From Hyphomicrobiales bacterium (GTDB lineage: Bacteria; Pseudomonadota; Alphaproteobacteria; Rhizobiales; Rhizobiaceae), in assembly GCA_002401155.1 (NCBI GenBank), contig NVSG01000002.1, forward strand, positions 531,462-595,461: a stretch of DNA of 64,000 nt, written 5' to 3'. A model generated the notes under the pieces. It made no database searches and had not been told where the DNA came from. It saw nothing but the letters and a program-made list of their open reading frames with translations. Position 1 is the first letter of the stretch, and the number at the start of each line of letters is the position of its first letter. Shown in pieces: positions 9,824 to 19,494 of this stretch. Both the position numbers and the translations under genes were made by a program.

Positions 9824-11413
9824 ATGAGTGAAGACGGCAAATTGTTTATCGGTGCCAGCCGAAAAACCGATGATTCCTTTCAACAGCACGAATTTTTGAA
9901 CCTGAAACTGGCAAACCGGCACGGCCTGATCACCGGCGCTACCGGAACAGGTAAAACGGTCACCCTGCAAATCCTGACCGAGGGTTTTTCTAACGCAGGC
10001 GTCCCGGTATTCTGCGCCGATGTGAAAGGCGATTTGTCAGGGCTTGCAGTCAGGGGAGAAGACAAGGATTTCCTGACCAAACGTGCCGAAGAAATTAAAT
10101 TTGACGATTATGATTTCCAGGAATTTCCAGTCATTTTTTGGGATTTATTTGGTGAAAAAGGTCATCCTATCCGCACCACCATGACTGAGATGGGGCCATT
10201 ATTGCTGTCGCGGCTGATGGATCTCAACGATACGCAGGAGGGTGTCCTGAATATTGCTTTCAAGATTGCTGATGATGAAGGTCTGGCGCTGCTTGATATG
10301 AAAGATATTCGTGCGCTCCTCTTTGAAATGGGCGAACGCGCTTCGGAAATTTCATCCACATACGGTTATGTCAGCAAATCCTCGATCGGCGCGATCCTGC
10401 GCCAGCTTCTTGTTCTGGAACAACAGGGCGGCGACAAATTCTTCGGAGAACCAGCCCTGCAAATAGCCGATATCATGCGCACCACCCGCGATGGACGCGG
10501 TGCCATCAGCATTTTAGCGGCAGACAAATTGATGAGCTCGCCAAAGCTTTATGCAACTTTCCTGCTGTGGCTGTTGTCCGAATTGTTTGAAGAACTGCCG
10601 GAAGTTGGCAATCCTGATCAGCCAAAACTGGTGTTCTTCTTTGACGAAGCGCATCTGTTGTTCAATGATGCACCAAAAATTCTGCTCCAAAAGGTAGAGC
10701 AGATGGTGAAGTTAATCCGCTCCAAGGGTGTCGGGGTTTATTTCGTAACGCAAAACCCGATGGATATTCCTGATGGCGTTCTGGCTCAGCTCGGCAACCG
10801 TCTGCAACACGCCCTTCGCGCCTATACTCCGCGCGAGCAAAAGGCTGTGAAAACGGCGGCGGACACTTTTCGCCCCAACCCAGATTTCAAGGCCAGCACC
10901 GTTATCACCCAATTGGGGATAGGCGAGGCGCTGGTTTCAACTTTGATGAAAAAAGGTGTGCCTTCTATCGTGCAACGCACGCTTGTTCGTCCGCCATCTT
11001 CGCGCCTTGGCCCGATAACCGATCGCGAGCGAAAAAATATTATGAGCGTCAGTCCTGTTGGTGCGCAATATGATAAAGCCATCGACCGGGAATCCGCCTC
11101 CGAAATTCTGCAAAAACGTGCCGCAAAATCCGCAAAACGCGAAGAAAAACAGCGTGAGCGTGAAGATCAGGAACGCGAAGAAACCGGTCGTATGAAACGT
11201 TCGCGGACAGGTTTTCAAATTCCAGGGTTTGGCTGGGATGATCGCCCCACAAGAAGCGCCAGAAAAAGAACAAAATCCACCCGCAAAAGAAGAAGCAGTG
11301 GCCGCCAGAGCGTGACAGAGGCTGCCGTCAAGTCGCTGGCCCGCTCATTGGCTTCAAGCCTCGGCAGGGCACTGGTACGGGGAATTTTGGGAAGCATTAA
11401 AAAGGGCTTCTAG
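9824..11413 (+). CDS. HerA-like ATPase / DUF853 (YjgR family)
   Basis: Walker A GATGTGKT, Walker [54 protein letters not shown]; basic C-terminal tail. Confidence 0.88.
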   Translation: MSEDGKLFIGASRKTDDSFQQHEFLNLKLANRHGLITGATGTGKTVTLQILTEGFSNAGVPVFCADVKGDLSGLAVRGEDKDFLTKRAEEIKFDDYDFQEFPVIFWDLFGEKGHPIRTTMTEMGPLLLSRLMDLNDTQEGVLNIAFKIADDEGLALLDMKDIRALLFEMGERASEISSTYGYVSKSSIGAILRQLLVLEQQGGDKFFGEPALQIADIMRTTRDGRGAISILAADKLMSSPKLYATFLLWLLSELFEELPEVGNPDQPKLVFFFDEAHLLFNDAPKILLQKVEQMVKLIRSKGVGVYFVTQNPMDIPDGVLAQLGNRLQHALRAYTPREQKAVKTAADTFRPNPDFKASTVITQLGIGEALVSTLMKKGVPSIVQRTLVRPPSSRLGPITDRERKNIMSVSPVGAQYDKAIDRESASEILQKRAAKSAKREEKQREREDQEREETGRMKRSRTGFQIPGFGWDDRPTRSARKRTKSTRKRRSSGRQSVTEAAVKSLARSLASSLGRALVRGILGSIKKGF

Positions 11414-11436
11414 AACAAAGCCACTCAAAGAGGAAA

Positions 11437-11457
11437 CGGGCGCTGGGAGAGCGCCCG
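11437..11457. terminator. GC-rich hairpin between convergent genes
   Basis: CGGGCGCT-gggag-AGCGCCCG; no clear T-tract. Confidence 0.45.
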
Positions 11458-11471
11458 CCTCAATTTCAGAA

Positions 11472-11705
11472 CTACATGGAGTGGATTTCAGTCACCATTT
11501 TGGTGCTGTCATCATAGACAATTTTAACCTCTGCTCCGGCCTGGACACCGTCCACCGAAACACCTTCACCGATAGCAAGTGCAGTGCCGTTCTCCAGTAC
11601 GATTTTCGTCGCATCGACACTTTGAACTTTGCCTTCAACTTCGCCGGCAAAAGCTGCGCCAACGAATGCCAATGAGGCTACAAAGGTTACCAATAGAGTT
11701 TTCAT
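11472..11705 (-). CDS. DUF1344 small secreted protein
   Basis: MKTLLVTFVASLAFVGAAFAGEVEGKVQSVDATKIVLENGTALAIGEGVSVDGVQAGAEVKIVYDD. Confidence 0.8.
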   Translation of the reverse strand: MKTLLVTFVASLAFVGAAFAGEVEGKVQSVDATKIVLENGTALAIGEGVSVDGVQAGAEVKIVYDDSTKMVTEIHSM

Positions 11706-12010
11706 GGGTCGTCTCCTTAGTATAATCGACCGGCCACATTAAATTGCACAATCCGGTCGAACTGAAATAACTGCGGTGCTGCACACGTTTCTGGTGCCGC
11801 ATCACAGTTCGACGAATACCTTCTTTACGCCCCTCATAATGTGGAGGAGAGGTCATCCGTCGACAGGCAGAAGTTAGCGTTTTGGATTTGCAGTAGCAAC
11901 TCACGTTATATTAAAATATATAACTATATCAATGACTTAATTGGAACATATTCTGATTAACTTTGACAGGAATGCGGCAGACTACAGGCCATTTTGTGAT
12001 ATTGCTGCCT

Positions 12011-12667
12011 TTAATCCAGTAATCCATTGAGATCGGAAATGACGCGTTTTGGCGGCATGTCCTTATATTCATCGGGCTGATTGGTGCGGTTTATCCAGCA
12101 AACATCAAAGCCGAAATTGCTTGCAGCGGCAGCATCCCAACGGTTTGAGGATTGGAAACTCACCTGCGAGGGATCGATGTCATAAGCTTTCGTAATCATC
12201 GAATAGGTGGCAGAATTTGTTTTGAACACGCCTACATCATGGACGGAAAATGCATCATCCAAAACGTTACTAAGGCCAGCTGATTCTATCGCGCTATTGA
12301 GCATGTCGGGTGAGCCATTCGATAGGATGGCGGTTAGGTAACCCTGTTCCTTCAGCGCTTTCAAAACAGCGGGAACCTCTGAATAGCAATCAAGGGTTTT
12401 ATAGGCTTCAAGCAGTTGATCACGTGCATCCTGATTTACATCAGGAACAAATTCGAGAGCGAAATCCAATGCCTCGGTAGTAAGCGTCCAAAAATCTTTG
12501 TAGTTGCCCATGCCGGAGCGGGTCCACGTATATTCAAGCTGCTTGTTGCGCCAAATCTCTGACAAACGTGCAGAATTTTTTCCCACCAGTACGGCGTGGC
12601 GCGAAACTGCCGAATGCACATCAAACAATGTGCCATAGGCATCGAATACAAAAGCTTTATAAGACAT
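12011..12667 (-). CDS. Haloacid dehalogenase type II (HAD superfamily)
   Basis: MSYKAFVFDAYGTLFDVHSAV...ILSNGSPDMLNSA...FQSSNRWDAAAASNFGFDVCWINR. Confidence 0.88.
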   Translation of the reverse strand: MSYKAFVFDAYGTLFDVHSAVSRHAVLVGKNSARLSEIWRNKQLEYTWTRSGMGNYKDFWTLTTEALDFALEFVPDVNQDARDQLLEAYKTLDCYSEVPAVLKALKEQGYLTAILSNGSPDMLNSAIESAGLSNVLDDAFSVHDVGVFKTNSATYSMITKAYDIDPSQVSFQSSNRWDAAAASNFGFDVCWINRTNQPDEYKDMPPKRVISDLNGLLD

Positions 12668-12791
12668 GGAATTCCCCTCAATTTTTCGTTCAATTACATT
12701 TATACCATTGTGCCGCAAAGCGTAACGGCTTAATTGTTAACCGACGCGGCCCACGCCGTATATTCAAGAATTTTTGAAAAGGAGAGCCATA

Positions 12792-13394
12792 ATGGCATTC
12801 GAATTGCCCGATCTTCCCTATGGATACGATGCCCTCGGCCCATATATGTCCGCTGAAACTCTAGAGTTTCACCACGATAAACATCACATGGCCTATGTGA
12901 CCAACGGCAATAATCTGCTGAAGGATTCAGGCCTTGAAGGTAAAAGCCTTGAAGATGTGGTCAAAGAAAGCTTTGGCAAAAATGCCGGTCTGTTCAACAA
13001 TGCTGGTCAGCACTATAACCACATGCACTTCTGGAACTGGATGGCACCAAATGGCGGCGGCGGAGAAAGCAAAATCCCCGGCAAGCTTTTAGATGCAATC
13101 AATTCTGATCTCGGTGGATACGATAAATTCAAAGCCGATTTCATGGCCGCAGGCGCGACACAATTTGGTTCCGGCTGGTGCTGGATTACCGTCAAAGACG
13201 GCAAATTAGAAATCGCTAAAACACCAAACGGCGAAAACCCGCTGGTACACGGTGCGACACCAATTCTGGGTTGCGATGTCTGGGAGCATTCCTATTACAT
13301 CGACTATCGCAATGCGCGGCCAAAATATCTGGAAGCCTTCGTTGATAACCTAATCAACTGGGAATACGTAGCTGAGATGTTCGACAAAGCTTAA
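12792..13394 (+). CDS. sodB: Superoxide dismutase (Fe/Mn)
   Basis: MAFELPDLPYGYDALGPYMSAETLEFHHDKHHMAYV...FGSGWCWI...DVWEHSYYIDYRNARPKYLEAF. Confidence 0.95.
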   Translation: MAFELPDLPYGYDALGPYMSAETLEFHHDKHHMAYVTNGNNLLKDSGLEGKSLEDVVKESFGKNAGLFNNAGQHYNHMHFWNWMAPNGGGGESKIPGKLLDAINSDLGGYDKFKADFMAAGATQFGSGWCWITVKDGKLEIAKTPNGENPLVHGATPILGCDVWEHSYYIDYRNARPKYLEAFVDNLINWEYVAEMFDKA

Positions 13395-13420
13395 GTCGAA
13401 CAAATTTCGGAATAAGAATT

Positions 13421-13452
13421 AACCCCGGTCTCCATGAGGCCGGGGTTTTTTG
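13421..13452 (+). terminator. Rho-independent terminator after sodB
   Basis: AACCCCGG-tctccatgaggc-CGGGGTTTTTTTG. Confidence 0.85.
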
Positions 13453-13518
13453 TTGCTGTGATTCTTGAAGCAAAATATTGTTTGAGTTTTGCGAAATGTG
13501 CATGTTTTCGAAGATAGC

Positions 13519-14136
13519 TTAGTCGTTGCTAAGTTTGGCATCATGGATTGAAGAAGATGAATCGCTTACATCTCTTCCGGCCAGACGATCCGGGAGGGCG
13601 AAAGCAATCACTATGAAACCAAGTCCCAGAACCAAACCGACAACATCTCCTGGCAAGTCCATCAGGCCATCGAACTTTGATCCGGGAACGGTGCCTAATG
13701 TCACCTTACCCCCGGCAATGCTATCCAGCAGACCAGATGCCTTCCACGCAGGATAAGTTACCATATAGGCCGCAGCGCCCAATAGGCCGCCAGCAATAAA
13801 GAATATGGCATCCTTACGTCCAGCAGCGGCTGCACACACGCCTGTGCCGGGGCAAAAGCCTGAAATTGCCCATCCGGTTCCCAACAACAGCCCGCCGATA
13901 AACACACCGGCATAAGCAGCTTTCACACTCATATGACCGACATCTACCAAGCCCAACATCTGCCCCGCGAACATCAACACTGCCCCGGTGCCAATCGCCA
14001 GCAAAATGGTTTTCATAAGAGCTAGATTGGTTAGGCTCAGCATTCGGCCAATCCAGTTGGGATTGGTTGCGCCAACACGGTCAAGCACGGCACCAAAGGC
14101 GCCACCAATAACAATTGCGAGTAATAACTGGCTCAT
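13519..14136 (-). CDS. YeeE/YedE-family sulfur transport protein (DUF6691 half)
   Basis: MSQLLLAIVIGGAFGAVLDRVGATNPNWIGRMLSLTNLALMK...GWAISGFCPGTGVCAAAAGRKDAIFFIAGGLLGAAAY; overlaps 14133 ORF by 4 nt. Confidence 0.85.
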   Translation of the reverse strand: MSQLLLAIVIGGAFGAVLDRVGATNPNWIGRMLSLTNLALMKTILLAIGTGAVLMFAGQMLGLVDVGHMSVKAAYAGVFIGGLLLGTGWAISGFCPGTGVCAAAAGRKDAIFFIAGGLLGAAAYMVTYPAWKASGLLDSIAGGKVTLGTVPGSKFDGLMDLPGDVVGLVLGLGFIVIAFALPDRLAGRDVSDSSSSIHDAKLSND

Positions 14137-14690
14137 AATCTGGCCTCCTTCTTGAACATAATGCGTGCGACCGGAATGGCCGCGAGAAAAGCTCCAGCCG
14201 CAAAGATGTAACCTGATAGGGCGCTCTGCATCATGCCGGACATCATGTGTCCAGAAGTGCACCCCCCAGCCAATCTTGCGCCGTAAAGAACAATGAACCC
14301 ACCAAGAAAGGCAACCAGATAACGGGTCATCGGGTTGTCGCCAAAGTTGGCTCGCCAGAGCGCTGGCATGGTTCGCTCTTCTCGACTTAGGCCACCACGG
14401 GCCATCGTAGAGATAAAAGCTCCCCCCATCATCGCCAACACAAAGACAAAGCTATAGTTCATCGGATTAACAACGGATTTAGCATATTTTCCTTTGGATT
14501 TTGCCAAATAGGCGTTGGTCGAAGTATATCCCTCGTCGGTTTTAGTGACCAATTCTGCATTAACAGCATTGCCAATAATCCCGTCCAAAATAACAAACTG
14601 AGTCGATACACCAATAGGTTTGACCAGTAGTACCGCAAGAAAAAACACCAACCCGAGCAAAAGCCCACCGATTTTCCAATTCAAGATCAT
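14133..14690 (-). CDS. YeeE/YedE family protein
   Basis: ARLAGGCTSGHMMSGMMQSALSGYIFAAGAFLAAIPVARIMF; conserved Cys motif. Confidence 0.85.
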   Translation of the reverse strand: MILNWKIGGLLLGLVFFLAVLLVKPIGVSTQFVILDGIIGNAVNAELVTKTDEGYTSTNAYLAKSKGKYAKSVVNPMNYSFVFVLAMMGGAFISTMARGGLSREERTMPALWRANFGDNPMTRYLVAFLGGFIVLYGARLAGGCTSGHMMSGMMQSALSGYIFAAGAFLAAIPVARIMFKKEARL

Positions 14691-14703
14691 TTTCGTACCC
14701 TTT

Positions 14704-14731
14704 CTATATATTCATGAAATTGAATATATAG
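14704..14731. promoter_or_regulatory. 28-bp palindromic operator (ATTC-N8-GAAT core), SqrR/BigR-like
   Basis: CTATATATTCA-TGAAAT-TGAATATATAG, perfect 11-bp arms, 13 bp upstream of the YeeE start. Confidence 0.65.
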
Positions 14732-14949
14732 ATTGCTCATTTGGTTCCTTTGACCTGAATCAAATAGGCGAGATAAGTCGAATTCGCTTGGCGTATTGGG
14801 GTGAGGTTTCGTGCTTGCATCACTGGCCTGCCTCGCAGCAAGATAATCACTTGTGGTGCTTATCAACGGATCTATCTGAGTCGCAAATTGGATAATTCCC
14901 AAAACTCAAAATTATCACTTTGTCCGCATTGCCGATATTAGGTGCAGAT

Positions 14950-17046
14950 CTATTGCATCACACCAGCAGTCTTAATCGCAAAAGCATAGCTAAACGCCAC
15001 TTCTTCCAAACGCTGGAACCGTCCCGCTGAACCACCATGGCCCGCATCCATATTGGTTTTCAGTAGCACTGGATTATCATCGGTTTTGAGTTCACGTAAT
15101 TTTGCCACCCATTTTGCCGGTTCCCAATAAGTCACGCGCGGGTCGGTTAATCCGCCAATGGCAAGGATCGGCGGATAGGCCTGTGCACTCACCCTGTCAT
15201 AGGGCGAATAAGCGGCGATGGTCTCATAGTCCTCTTTGCTCTCAATCGGATTGCCCCATTCTGGCCATTCCGGCGGGGTGAGGGGGAGGGTGTCATCGAG
15301 CATTGTGGTGAGCACATCAACGAAGGGGACTTCGGCGATGATACTGGCGAATAGATCAGGCTGCATATTGGAGATGGCCCCCATCAACATGCCACCAGCG
15401 CTGCCGCCATGGGCAACGATCTTGCCTTTGGATGTGAATTTTTCCGAGATCAGATAATTGGCTGAGGATATGAAATCCTTAAACGTGTTGGTCTTGAGTT
15501 TGCGTTTCCCAGCTTCATACCACGCAAAACCCTTTTCCTTGCCGCCGCGAATATGGGCAATGGCGTAGACGAAGCCGCGATCCACCAGCGACAGGCAATT
15601 GGTGTTGAAGGCCGCAGGCATGCTCATGCCGTAGGAGCCATAGCCGTAAAGCAGGCACGGCGCGGAGCCATCAAGCGGCGTATCTTTACGATAAAGCAGG
15701 GTTACCGGTATCTGCTCGCCATCATGCGATGGGGCGAACACCCTTCTGGTGACATAGTCAGCCGCATCATGGCCGGAAGGAACTTCCTGCGTTTTGAGCA
15801 ATGTCCGCTCGCGCGTTTCCATATTAAAATCAAAAGTTTGGGAAGGGGTGGTCATCGATGAATAGGTGAAGCGGATGACATTGGTATCAAATTCATAAGC
15901 CCCCCCGAATCCAAGAGAATAAGCTTCCTCATCAAATTCAATGGAGAACTCTTCTCCGTCTTCAAGCTTGCGAACCACGATGCGGGGTAGACCATTTTCA
16001 CGCTCCAGCCAGACCAGATGGCGGGCAAAGATGCAATGATTGATAATCATGCGTCCCGGCTTGTGGGGAATAAGGTCTTGCCAATTCTCAGGGCCGGGAT
16101 TGTCCGCTGGTGCGGTAACAATCTCGAAGTCTTCAGCACCATCCTTATTGGTCAGGATATAAAGCGTGCCATTACCCTCATCAACGGAATATTCAACACC
16201 CGTTTCGCGGGCCGCGATCAGGCGCGGTTTGGTATCAGGCGCATCTGCCGGAATGAGCCAGCATTCGGATGTCTCGTGATCATGGATATCGATCATGAAG
16301 AAATTATCGGATTGGGTCTTGCCAATACCCATGAAGAAACCGGGGTCTTTTTCTTCATAAATGAGTTGGTCACCGGATTGGTTTGAACCCATTTTATGAT
16401 GGAAGATTTTCGATGGACGATGATTCTCATCTAACTTTCCGTAGAGGAATGATTCGCTATTACTGCTCCATACGCCGCCGCCGCCCGTATCTGAAAGTGT
16501 ATCGGAAAGGGCCGAGCCATCGGACATGCTCTTGAAATAGACGTCAAAATACTCTGAACCCTTGGTGTCGCATGACCAATAGAGCAATTCGTGGTTTGGC
16601 GCGTGGCCACAACCGCCAATCCTGAAATATCCTTTATCCTTGGAAGCTTCATCGCCATCGAACAGCATTTGTTGTTCACCGCCACCGGTAGGTTCGCGTA
16701 CAAAGCGGGGCTGTTCGCCGCCCTCCACATAGGAAACACCGTAGGCCCATTGTCCATCAGCCATCGGCACGGACGAATCATCTTGTTTGATGCGCCCTTT
16801 CATCTCCGCAAAAAGGTCTTCTTGCAGTGGCTTGGTATCTTCCATAAGGGCGGTTTGGTACTCATTTTCCGCCTCCAGATAATCTCGGATTTTTGCGTCC
16901 AGCACCTGCGGATCACGCATCACTTCTTGCCAGTTATCGGCACGAAGCCAGCCATAATTATCCGTGCGTTCAATACCGTGATGAGTATCCGATTTCGCAA
17001 TTTGTTCAGCAACAGGCGGGGTCAGATTGGAGGCGTCAAAAGTCAT
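14950..17046 (-). CDS. ptrB: S9 family peptidase, oligopeptidase B
   Basis: GYGSYGMSMPAAFNTNCLSLVDRGFVYAIAHIRGGKEKGFAWYEAGK...AHGGSAGGMLMGA...NMDAGHGGSAGRF. Confidence 0.93.
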   Translation of the reverse strand: MTFDASNLTPPVAEQIAKSDTHHGIERTDNYGWLRADNWQEVMRDPQVLDAKIRDYLEAENEYQTALMEDTKPLQEDLFAEMKGRIKQDDSSVPMADGQWAYGVSYVEGGEQPRFVREPTGGGEQQMLFDGDEASKDKGYFRIGGCGHAPNHELLYWSCDTKGSEYFDVYFKSMSDGSALSDTLSDTGGGGVWSSNSESFLYGKLDENHRPSKIFHHKMGSNQSGDQLIYEEKDPGFFMGIGKTQSDNFFMIDIHDHETSECWLIPADAPDTKPRLIAARETGVEYSVDEGNGTLYILTNKDGAEDFEIVTAPADNPGPENWQDLIPHKPGRMIINHCIFARHLVWLERENGLPRIVVRKLEDGEEFSIEFDEEAYSLGFGGAYEFDTNVIRFTYSSMTTPSQTFDFNMETRERTLLKTQEVPSGHDAADYVTRRVFAPSHDGEQIPVTLLYRKDTPLDGSAPCLLYGYGSYGMSMPAAFNTNCLSLVDRGFVYAIAHIRGGKEKGFAWYEAGKRKLKTNTFKDFISSANYLISEKFTSKGKIVAHGGSAGGMLMGAISNMQPDLFASIIAEVPFVDVLTTMLDDTLPLTPPEWPEWGNPIESKEDYETIAAYSPYDRVSAQAYPPILAIGGLTDPRVTYWEPAKWVAKLRELKTDDNPVLLKTNMDAGHGGSAGRFQRLEEVAFSYAFAIKTAGVMQ

Positions 17047-17087
17047 TTTTGGGTCCGAAATTATTAAGGGTAAAAAGGATATGGGGT

Positions 17088-17486
17088 CTATTCGTCAGGT
17101 TTAAAGTCAAATGCATGGCCATTCATGCAATAGCGTAATCCGGTGGGCTCGGGGCCATCATCGAACACATGGCCGAGATGGGCATCACAGTCCGCACACC
17201 GTATTTCAGTGCGAACAAATATCAGCATGGAGCGGTCTTTATGCTCCGAAACAGCTCCTGGTGATGCAGGTTGAAAATAACTGGGCCAGCCAGTACCCGA
17301 ATCAAATTTTGCATCCGTACGAAATAGCTTATTTCCGCAACACACGCAGTTGAAATCACCGGGGCGCTTTTCTTCCTGATGCGGGCCTTTGAAGGGAGGC
17401 TCCGTGCCGTGATCACGCGTTACGTGATATTGTTCAGCCGTGAGCAGTTTTCTCCATTCATCGTCTGTTTTTTCGATTTTTGTCAT
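17088..17486 (-). CDS. msrB: Peptide-methionine (R)-S-oxide reductase
   Basis: [32 protein letters not shown]...[37 protein letters not shown]. Confidence 0.95.
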   Translation of the reverse strand: MTKIEKTDDEWRKLLTAEQYHVTRDHGTEPPFKGPHQEEKRPGDFNCVCCGNKLFRTDAKFDSGTGWPSYFQPASPGAVSEHKDRSMLIFVRTEIRCADCDAHLGHVFDDGPEPTGLRYCMNGHAFDFKPDE

Positions 17487-17949
17487 CGCTATTCTCTAAA
17501 TGTTGCTGAAATAATTATTTGGTCGGCCAATCGTATAAGTCTGGCGGAGCAAAACAAGATAAATTTGTGGTCTCGCAACGCCAAAAAGCTTCTTGCCGGA
17601 GAAAATGCGAGAAACGTCATAAAAAACGCTTTGTTTTCAATGGATGAGGTGAAGTTTGGGTAAATATTTTTACATATTTGTTATATTCATCATCAGTTAT
17701 TGAACAAATATATCCTGTGTAGGTCGAATAAATATATTAGTATTGTGGTCAATATTTAACGGTTATGTAGGAATAATTTTACAAGTATAATATATAATAA
17801 GTTGGTAATACTAATATATCCCAAATTTTCTTGACTAAAACTTTTTTTATGTTTAGTTCAGCGTCGAAGACTCATCTGAATGGGTGAGAAATTCAAAGTT
17901 GTTTGCTAAGAGCAAACGGGGCGCATTACTATTTATAGAAAGACAAAAT

Positions 17950-18393
17950 ATGGAAAATGAACAACCCGATTCCATCGTGGAATCAGCGGAGATGGATGTT
18001 GTGTTGGAAATGACTGCTGAAGTTGTTGCAGCCTATGTCAGTAATAATCCTGTTTCATCTCTGGAGTTGCCAAATCTGATTGGTGATATTTACGGAGCAT
18101 TTTCGAAGTTGAGCGGTCCCGACGGAGCTGCTGCCGAAAAACCAAAACCTGCTGTTTCCATCAAGAAATCTTTGAATGATGAGTATTTGATTTGCCTTGA
18201 AGACGGAAAAAAATTCAAATCACTGAAACGGCATTTGCGGTCTCATTATGATATCTCTCCTGAAGAATATCGTGAAAAATGGGGACTACCATCAGACTAT
18301 CCAATGGTTGCACCAGCTTACGCAAAAGCCCGCTCTCGCCTTGCAAGAGAAATGGGCCTTGGTCGTAAACCAGGTACAAGAATCAAAAAGTAA
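17950..18393 (+). CDS. mucR: MucR/Ros family transcriptional regulator
   Basis: [71 protein letters not shown]. Confidence 0.95.
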   Translation: MENEQPDSIVESAEMDVVLEMTAEVVAAYVSNNPVSSLELPNLIGDIYGAFSKLSGPDGAAAEKPKPAVSIKKSLNDEYLICLEDGKKFKSLKRHLRSHYDISPEEYREKWGLPSDYPMVAPAYAKARSRLAREMGLGRKPGTRIKK

Positions 18394-18452
18394 CCGGCGG
18401 CAACACCTCCGGAACGCATCTGTTTTTACGGATGCACCAAGATGAGTAATTT

Positions 18453-18490
18453 AACCGGTGTTCGGCCATTGTGCTGAGCGCTGGTTTTTT
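18453..18490 (+). terminator. Intrinsic terminator after mucR
   Basis: AACCGGTGTTCGGC-cattgt-GCTGAGCGCTGGTT then TTTT; about 14-bp stem including G-U pairs. Confidence 0.6.
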
Positions 18491-18944
18491 ATTGTGCTTA
18501 AGGCAGACAATGCCGTAATCAGGGCGAGGTGGAGATTGAAATCATAAGCGGTGGAGCCGTTCGTTGATTTGATTTTTTGCCGAATGACTGCCTGTTGAAG
18601 TTTGCATTCTGCGAGAAACAGGCAGCGGCAATTTCCGTTCCGATGTTGGCCAATATCGATACCCGTTAGTCGGGAAATCAATTTGATTATCTGTCCTTTC
18701 TTGAAATTGATTCTGTCATAATTTTGGATGAAATGGTCCTGCCATTAAATAATAAAATATAGGAAAAAAAGCCGCATAATATTGTTGGTATGATTCGAAA
18801 TCATGGGGTACTTCATGTTTATGTGTATAAGTTTACGTTTCGTCACTTACAAGAATTTATGTAAATATTTGTAATGTAACAACTAATATTACGGCGGTAT
18901 AAATTTATGTGAAACTTATCCCCGAACGCTTCTTTGGTGTAGAA

Positions 18945-18964
18945 AATAGGAAAAATATCCTATT
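18945..18964. promoter_or_regulatory. Palindrome upstream of the gafY-like gene
   Basis: AATAGGA-aaaata-TCCTATT, 7-bp arms, 20 bp upstream of the 18985 ATG. Confidence 0.4.
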
Positions 18965-18984
18965 ACTTAACTAGGGAGCACAAT

Positions 18985-19494
18985 TTGACACATATTTCAG
19001 AGCAGGAATGGAGTCATGCCGGGACTCTATTTCCTAAACAATTTCAAAATATCCCCAGCCGACAGATTTCAGGTGGAAATAGTGCAGAAAGCTGTTTGGA
19101 GAATTATTTGAATGTCGAAGCACAACGGTCCCGTTATCAGTCCAAATGCTTTGTGTTGGTGGTTGAACTTGTATCGAGCTTTTTCGAGGTCTCGGTGGAA
19201 AGCTTGCAGGGGCGCACACGCGGGGTAGCCCCCATATGTCAGGCCCGGCAGGTTTGCATGTACTTACTTCATACATCCCTGTCGATCTCATATCCGGAAA
19301 TTGGGCAATTGTTCCGGCGGGATCGCACCACCATTTCGCACGCCTGTATGGTTGTAGAAGACCTTCGGGATGATTGCGATCTGGACCGAAATCTAACAAA
19401 GCTTGAATCAATTCTGGAGACCATCCGTTCCCTCCATGGGGGCCATGGGGGCCATGGGGGATTGGAAAATTCAGCTTTGGGTGAAGTGCAATGA
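18985..19494 (+). CDS. DnaA domain IV-like HTH protein; candidate GafY (N-terminal half of split GafA)
   Basis: SVESLQGRTRGVAPICQARQVCMYLLHTSLSISYPEIGQLFRRDRTTISHACMVVEDL resembles Bac_DnaA_C; ATGA overlap with the downstream DUF6456 gene. Confidence 0.65.
   Translation: MTHISEQEWSHAGTLFPKQFQNIPSRQISGGNSAESCLENYLNVEAQRSRYQSKCFVLVVELVSSFFEVSVESLQGRTRGVAPICQARQVCMYLLHTSLSISYPEIGQLFRRDRTTISHACMVVEDLRDDCDLDRNLTKLESILETIRSLHGGHGGHGGLENSALGEVQ
19435..19461 (+). repeat. 9-bp tandem repeat x3 (CATGGGGGC)
   Basis: CATGGGGGC CATGGGGGC CATGGGGGA, in frame, encoding HGG-HGG-HGG. Confidence 0.95.

Noticed and set aside
11635-11904. 89-aa minus-strand ORF overlapping DUF1344
   Set aside because: Overlaps the DUF1344 start region in another frame, with no coding features recognised.
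14687-14902. 71-aa minus-strand ORF upstream of YeeE
   Set aside because: Runs through the 28-bp palindromic operator; no domain similarity recognised.
18453-18466. 14-nt AACCGGTGTTCGGC identical to the GTA promoter spacer (30114-30127)
   Set aside because: Here it forms one arm of the mucR terminator. Identical 14-mers are expected by chance many times in 64 kb on both strands.
18451-18681. 76-aa minus-strand ORF between mucR and the gafY-like gene
   Set aside because: Overlaps the mucR terminator and has no recognisable domain; insufficient support.
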